Shown piece by piece: positions 62,401 to 64,000 of a stretch of 64,000 nt of DNA. A program made the position numbers and the translations under genes. This DNA comes from Flavicella sp049625305 (GTDB lineage Bacteria > Bacteroidota > Bacteroidia > Flavobacteriales > Flavobacteriaceae). The stretch spans positions 8,607 to 72,606 of the forward strand of contig JBMZVD010000001.1 in the NCBI GenBank assembly GCA_049625305.1, given 5' to 3'. Position 1 is the first letter of the stretch, and the number at the start of each line of letters is the position of its first letter. Below the pieces are notes generated by a model, which was given only the letters and a program-made list of their open reading frames with translations, had not been told where the DNA came from and did not search any database.

Positions 62401-63765
62401 TTAGTTAATTAAAACTTTTTTAGTGACTATTGTTCCATCTGCAGATTTAAATTTCATTAAATAGATACCACTAACAAAAGAACTCACATCAATCGAAGAC
62501 ACTGCTCCTGCAGAGAACACCAATGCACCAGTAACATCAAACAACTGAACAGAAATTAAACTAGAGGCTCCATTAATATTTACAACTGAGCTTGCTGGGT
62601 TAGGATAAACTTCAACTGTATTCGTTGCTCCTAATCCTGGTACTGAGAGTGTCTGATCACCCACGGTAAACTTTACTTCTTGAAGTGCGGTATATTTATC
62701 ATTTGGTTCCCAATCATATTTGAGTACAAATTGGTAATAACGGTAAGGTTGACTTGTGGTCAAATTTTCAGATACTTCTGTATTCGTATTTGCAGAAACC
62801 ATGACTATTGGATCGCATAAATTATCCCAATTAGCATTGTCATTACTTCCCTGTACAATCCATTGAGAACTATTACTACCTACTCCTTTATGGGAAGCGG
62901 CATTTGCTATCTTGTAAGTTATTTTTGAAGCTACAAAACCATGATAACCTGGCTCCACTTCAAATTTATACCCCTCTCCTGCTGGAATAATTTTTTGGGC
63001 AAGCCTAGCCACTGAGTTTTCGGTAGAATAAATATTTGACCAATAAGATGTATTGGTAAAATTTGCGTTATCAATGGCAGCAACAGGTGTTTTTAAAATA
63101 CTTGTTTGGTTGCTTGCACTTGTATTAAAATCAGAAAAATCACCAATTGCAACATCTTCCTTAGAGGCAACTTTAAAATTTATTTCTGTCAAAGCTGTAA
63201 AAGTTTGAGTTGGCTCCCATTTTTCAGCCAATACAAATCGATACCATCTATACTTGTTGGTATAGTCCAAAGCTAAAGTAACCGGGTTTGTATGTTTGTC
63301 AGGTGAATCCATAGTAATAGGGTCGCATAAATCTTCCCAATTTGTATCGTCATTACTTCCTTGAAAAACCCAAACAGAGGCTGCTGCATTTCCATTTTCG
63401 TCATTTCCTTTATCATCCCTTACATTATTTAAAGTGTATGTGATTTCACTAAGGTAAAAAGTATTGTACGCGCTTGATACCTTAAATTTATACCCTTCAC
63501 CCTGGTCAATTAATTTCATATCTAATCTAGGAACATATGTAGAAGCTGTACTGAAGATATTTGCATAACGAGAAGGAGCTGCTATCGGAAAGTTGGTATC
63601 TGAAATAGAAGCAGTAGGAGTTTCAAAAACATCAGTTTGTCCAGAACTACTTGTATTTAATGTTGACTGAAAAGGCCCTACGGCAACATCTTCCTGAGCT
63701 TTTAACGATAAAGCCATCATAACTAATATCGCAAAAGAAAAAATTGATTTGGTAATTTTTTTCAT
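62401..63765 (-). CDS. T9SS-secreted protein with two discoidin-like modules
   Basis: This 454-residue protein has a signal peptide (about 1-23). It has two tandem copies of the module seen once in the neighbouring gene: copy 1 about 24-200 (DVAVGPFQS, WVFQGSNDDTNWEDLC, YRWYRFVLAEKWEP) and copy 2 about 201-370 (DVAIGDFSD, WIVQGSNDNANWDNLC, YRYYQFVLKYDWEP). The type A T9SS sorting domain follows (about 378-454, YPNPASSVVNI, VTGALVFSAG, KKVLIN). The near-identity of the sorting domain to that of the neighbour points to recent duplication. No catalytic motif is visible; surface glycan binding is a guess. Confidence 0.87.
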   Translation of the reverse strand: MKKITKSIFSFAILVMMALSLKAQEDVAVGPFQSTLNTSSSGQTDVFETPTASISDTNFPIAAPSRYANIFSTASTYVPRLDMKLIDQGEGYKFKVSSAYNTFYLSEITYTLNNVRDDKGNDENGNAAASVWVFQGSNDDTNWEDLCDPITMDSPDKHTNPVTLALDYTNKYRWYRFVLAEKWEPTQTFTALTEINFKVASKEDVAIGDFSDFNTSASNQTSILKTPVAAIDNANFTNTSYWSNIYSTENSVARLAQKIIPAGEGYKFEVEPGYHGFVASKITYKIANAASHKGVGSNSSQWIVQGSNDNANWDNLCDPIVMVSANTNTEVSENLTTSQPYRYYQFVLKYDWEPNDKYTALQEVKFTVGDQTLSVPGLGATNTVEVYPNPASSVVNINGASSLISVQLFDVTGALVFSAGAVSSIDVSSFVSGIYLMKFKSADGTIVTKKVLIN

Positions 63766-63933
63766 TATAAATAATTTAAGAATTGATTTTTGTTGGTTTA
63801 AAATTAATCATCGTATCATATTTTAGAGGGTGTATACTGTTCTTAAAAGAAGTGATTTTAAACAAAAATGGCGAAACATCATACATTTTAGTTGATTGAT
63901 AATTTAAAAGTTAGAAAACTCTTTTTATTTCAT

Positions 63934-63962
63934 AAAAAAAGCAGTCACCAAAGATGACTGCT
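63934..63962 (-). terminator. Terminator of a third gene entering from the right
   Basis: The stem AGCAGTCA/TGACTGCT (63940-63947 with 63955-63962) is followed by seven T on the minus strand. It lies just after the stop codon at 63988. Confidence 0.75.
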
Positions 63963-63987
63963 CCGTAAAATTTTATTTTAAATTTTA

Positions 63988-64000
63988 TTAATTCACTATA
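63988..64000 (-). CDS. Last codons of a probable third T9SS cargo gene (partial)
   Basis: On the minus strand the final bases read Ile-Val-Asn-stop. This matches the VVN/LIN endings of the two T9SS genes to the left, and a similar hairpin terminator follows at a similar distance. Only four codons are visible, so the call rests on context. Confidence 0.4.

Noticed and set aside
1..64000. tRNA, rRNA, CRISPR, insertion sequences, integrase
   Set aside because: Intergenic gaps were scanned by eye for cloverleaf ends, repeats with spacers and transposase motifs, and none was seen. A tRNAscan-SE or ISfinder run would be decisive.

Overview
The window is low-GC (about one third G+C by eye) chromosomal DNA, most probably from a marine Flavobacteriaceae species (Bacteroidota). 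Support comes from SusC/SusD-type glycan uptake genes, type IX secretion (T9SS) C-terminal sorting domains, a short primary sigma factor, a zinc-binding domain of DnaG without cysteines, an Asn/Lys-rich N-terminal extension on Rho, DUF4293 and DUF6089 proteins, and TAnnTTTG promoter elements. No tRNA, rRNA, CRISPR array, insertion sequence or prophage was seen.

Positions 1-32660 are mostly core chromosome. They hold the 3' end of an unrecognised large protein, ribosomal protein L31 type B, a glutaminyl cyclase lipoprotein, a beta-helix lipoprotein, an SDR oxidoreductase, a SprT-like protein, a DUF389 membrane protein and a phosphoesterase. Next come dnaG, clpX, clpP, a membrane coiled-coil protein, a DEAD-box-type helicase, tig, a small membrane protein, an alpha/beta hydrolase and pdxJ. 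A CBS protein then leads into the envelope cluster nadK, DUF6089, uppS, bamA, two ompH/skp genes and murI. Rho, DUF4293, a LuxR-type response regulator, an orphan lipoprotein, a TPR histidine kinase, the primary sigma factor and rpe complete this part.

Positions 32690-60443 are a glycan-utilisation region, nearly all on the minus strand. The first half has SusC, SusD and a lipoprotein that is probably a surface glycan-binding protein. With them are an esterase-like hydrolase, a sulfatase, a GH3 enzyme and an unusual single protein joining a sulfatase to a divergent GH10 domain. The second half has a chondroitinase-ABC-like PL8 lyase, a GH88 unsaturated glucuronyl hydrolase, another sulfatase and a CBM9-like protein without an export signal. 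Between the halves lies an amino-sugar operon: a hexosamine kinase-like protein, a FucP/NagP-type transporter and a NagB deaminase fused to a PIG-L/LmbE deacetylase domain. It diverges from a LacI-type regulator across two mirror-image 14-bp operators. Together these genes fit breakdown of a sulfated, uronic-acid- and N-acetylhexosamine-containing polymer resembling chondroitin sulfate. The lyase and sulfatases cut and desulfate it, GH88 releases the unsaturated uronate, and the kinase/NagB operon consumes the amino sugar. The GH10 and GH3 enzymes do not fit that substrate and suggest a second or composite one.

Positions 60641-64000 carry two and probably three tandem T9SS cargo genes built around a shared module of about 175 residues. 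The most notable items are the sulfatase-GH10 fusion, the twin operator and possibly leaderless lacI-type promoter, and the expanding T9SS family at the right edge.
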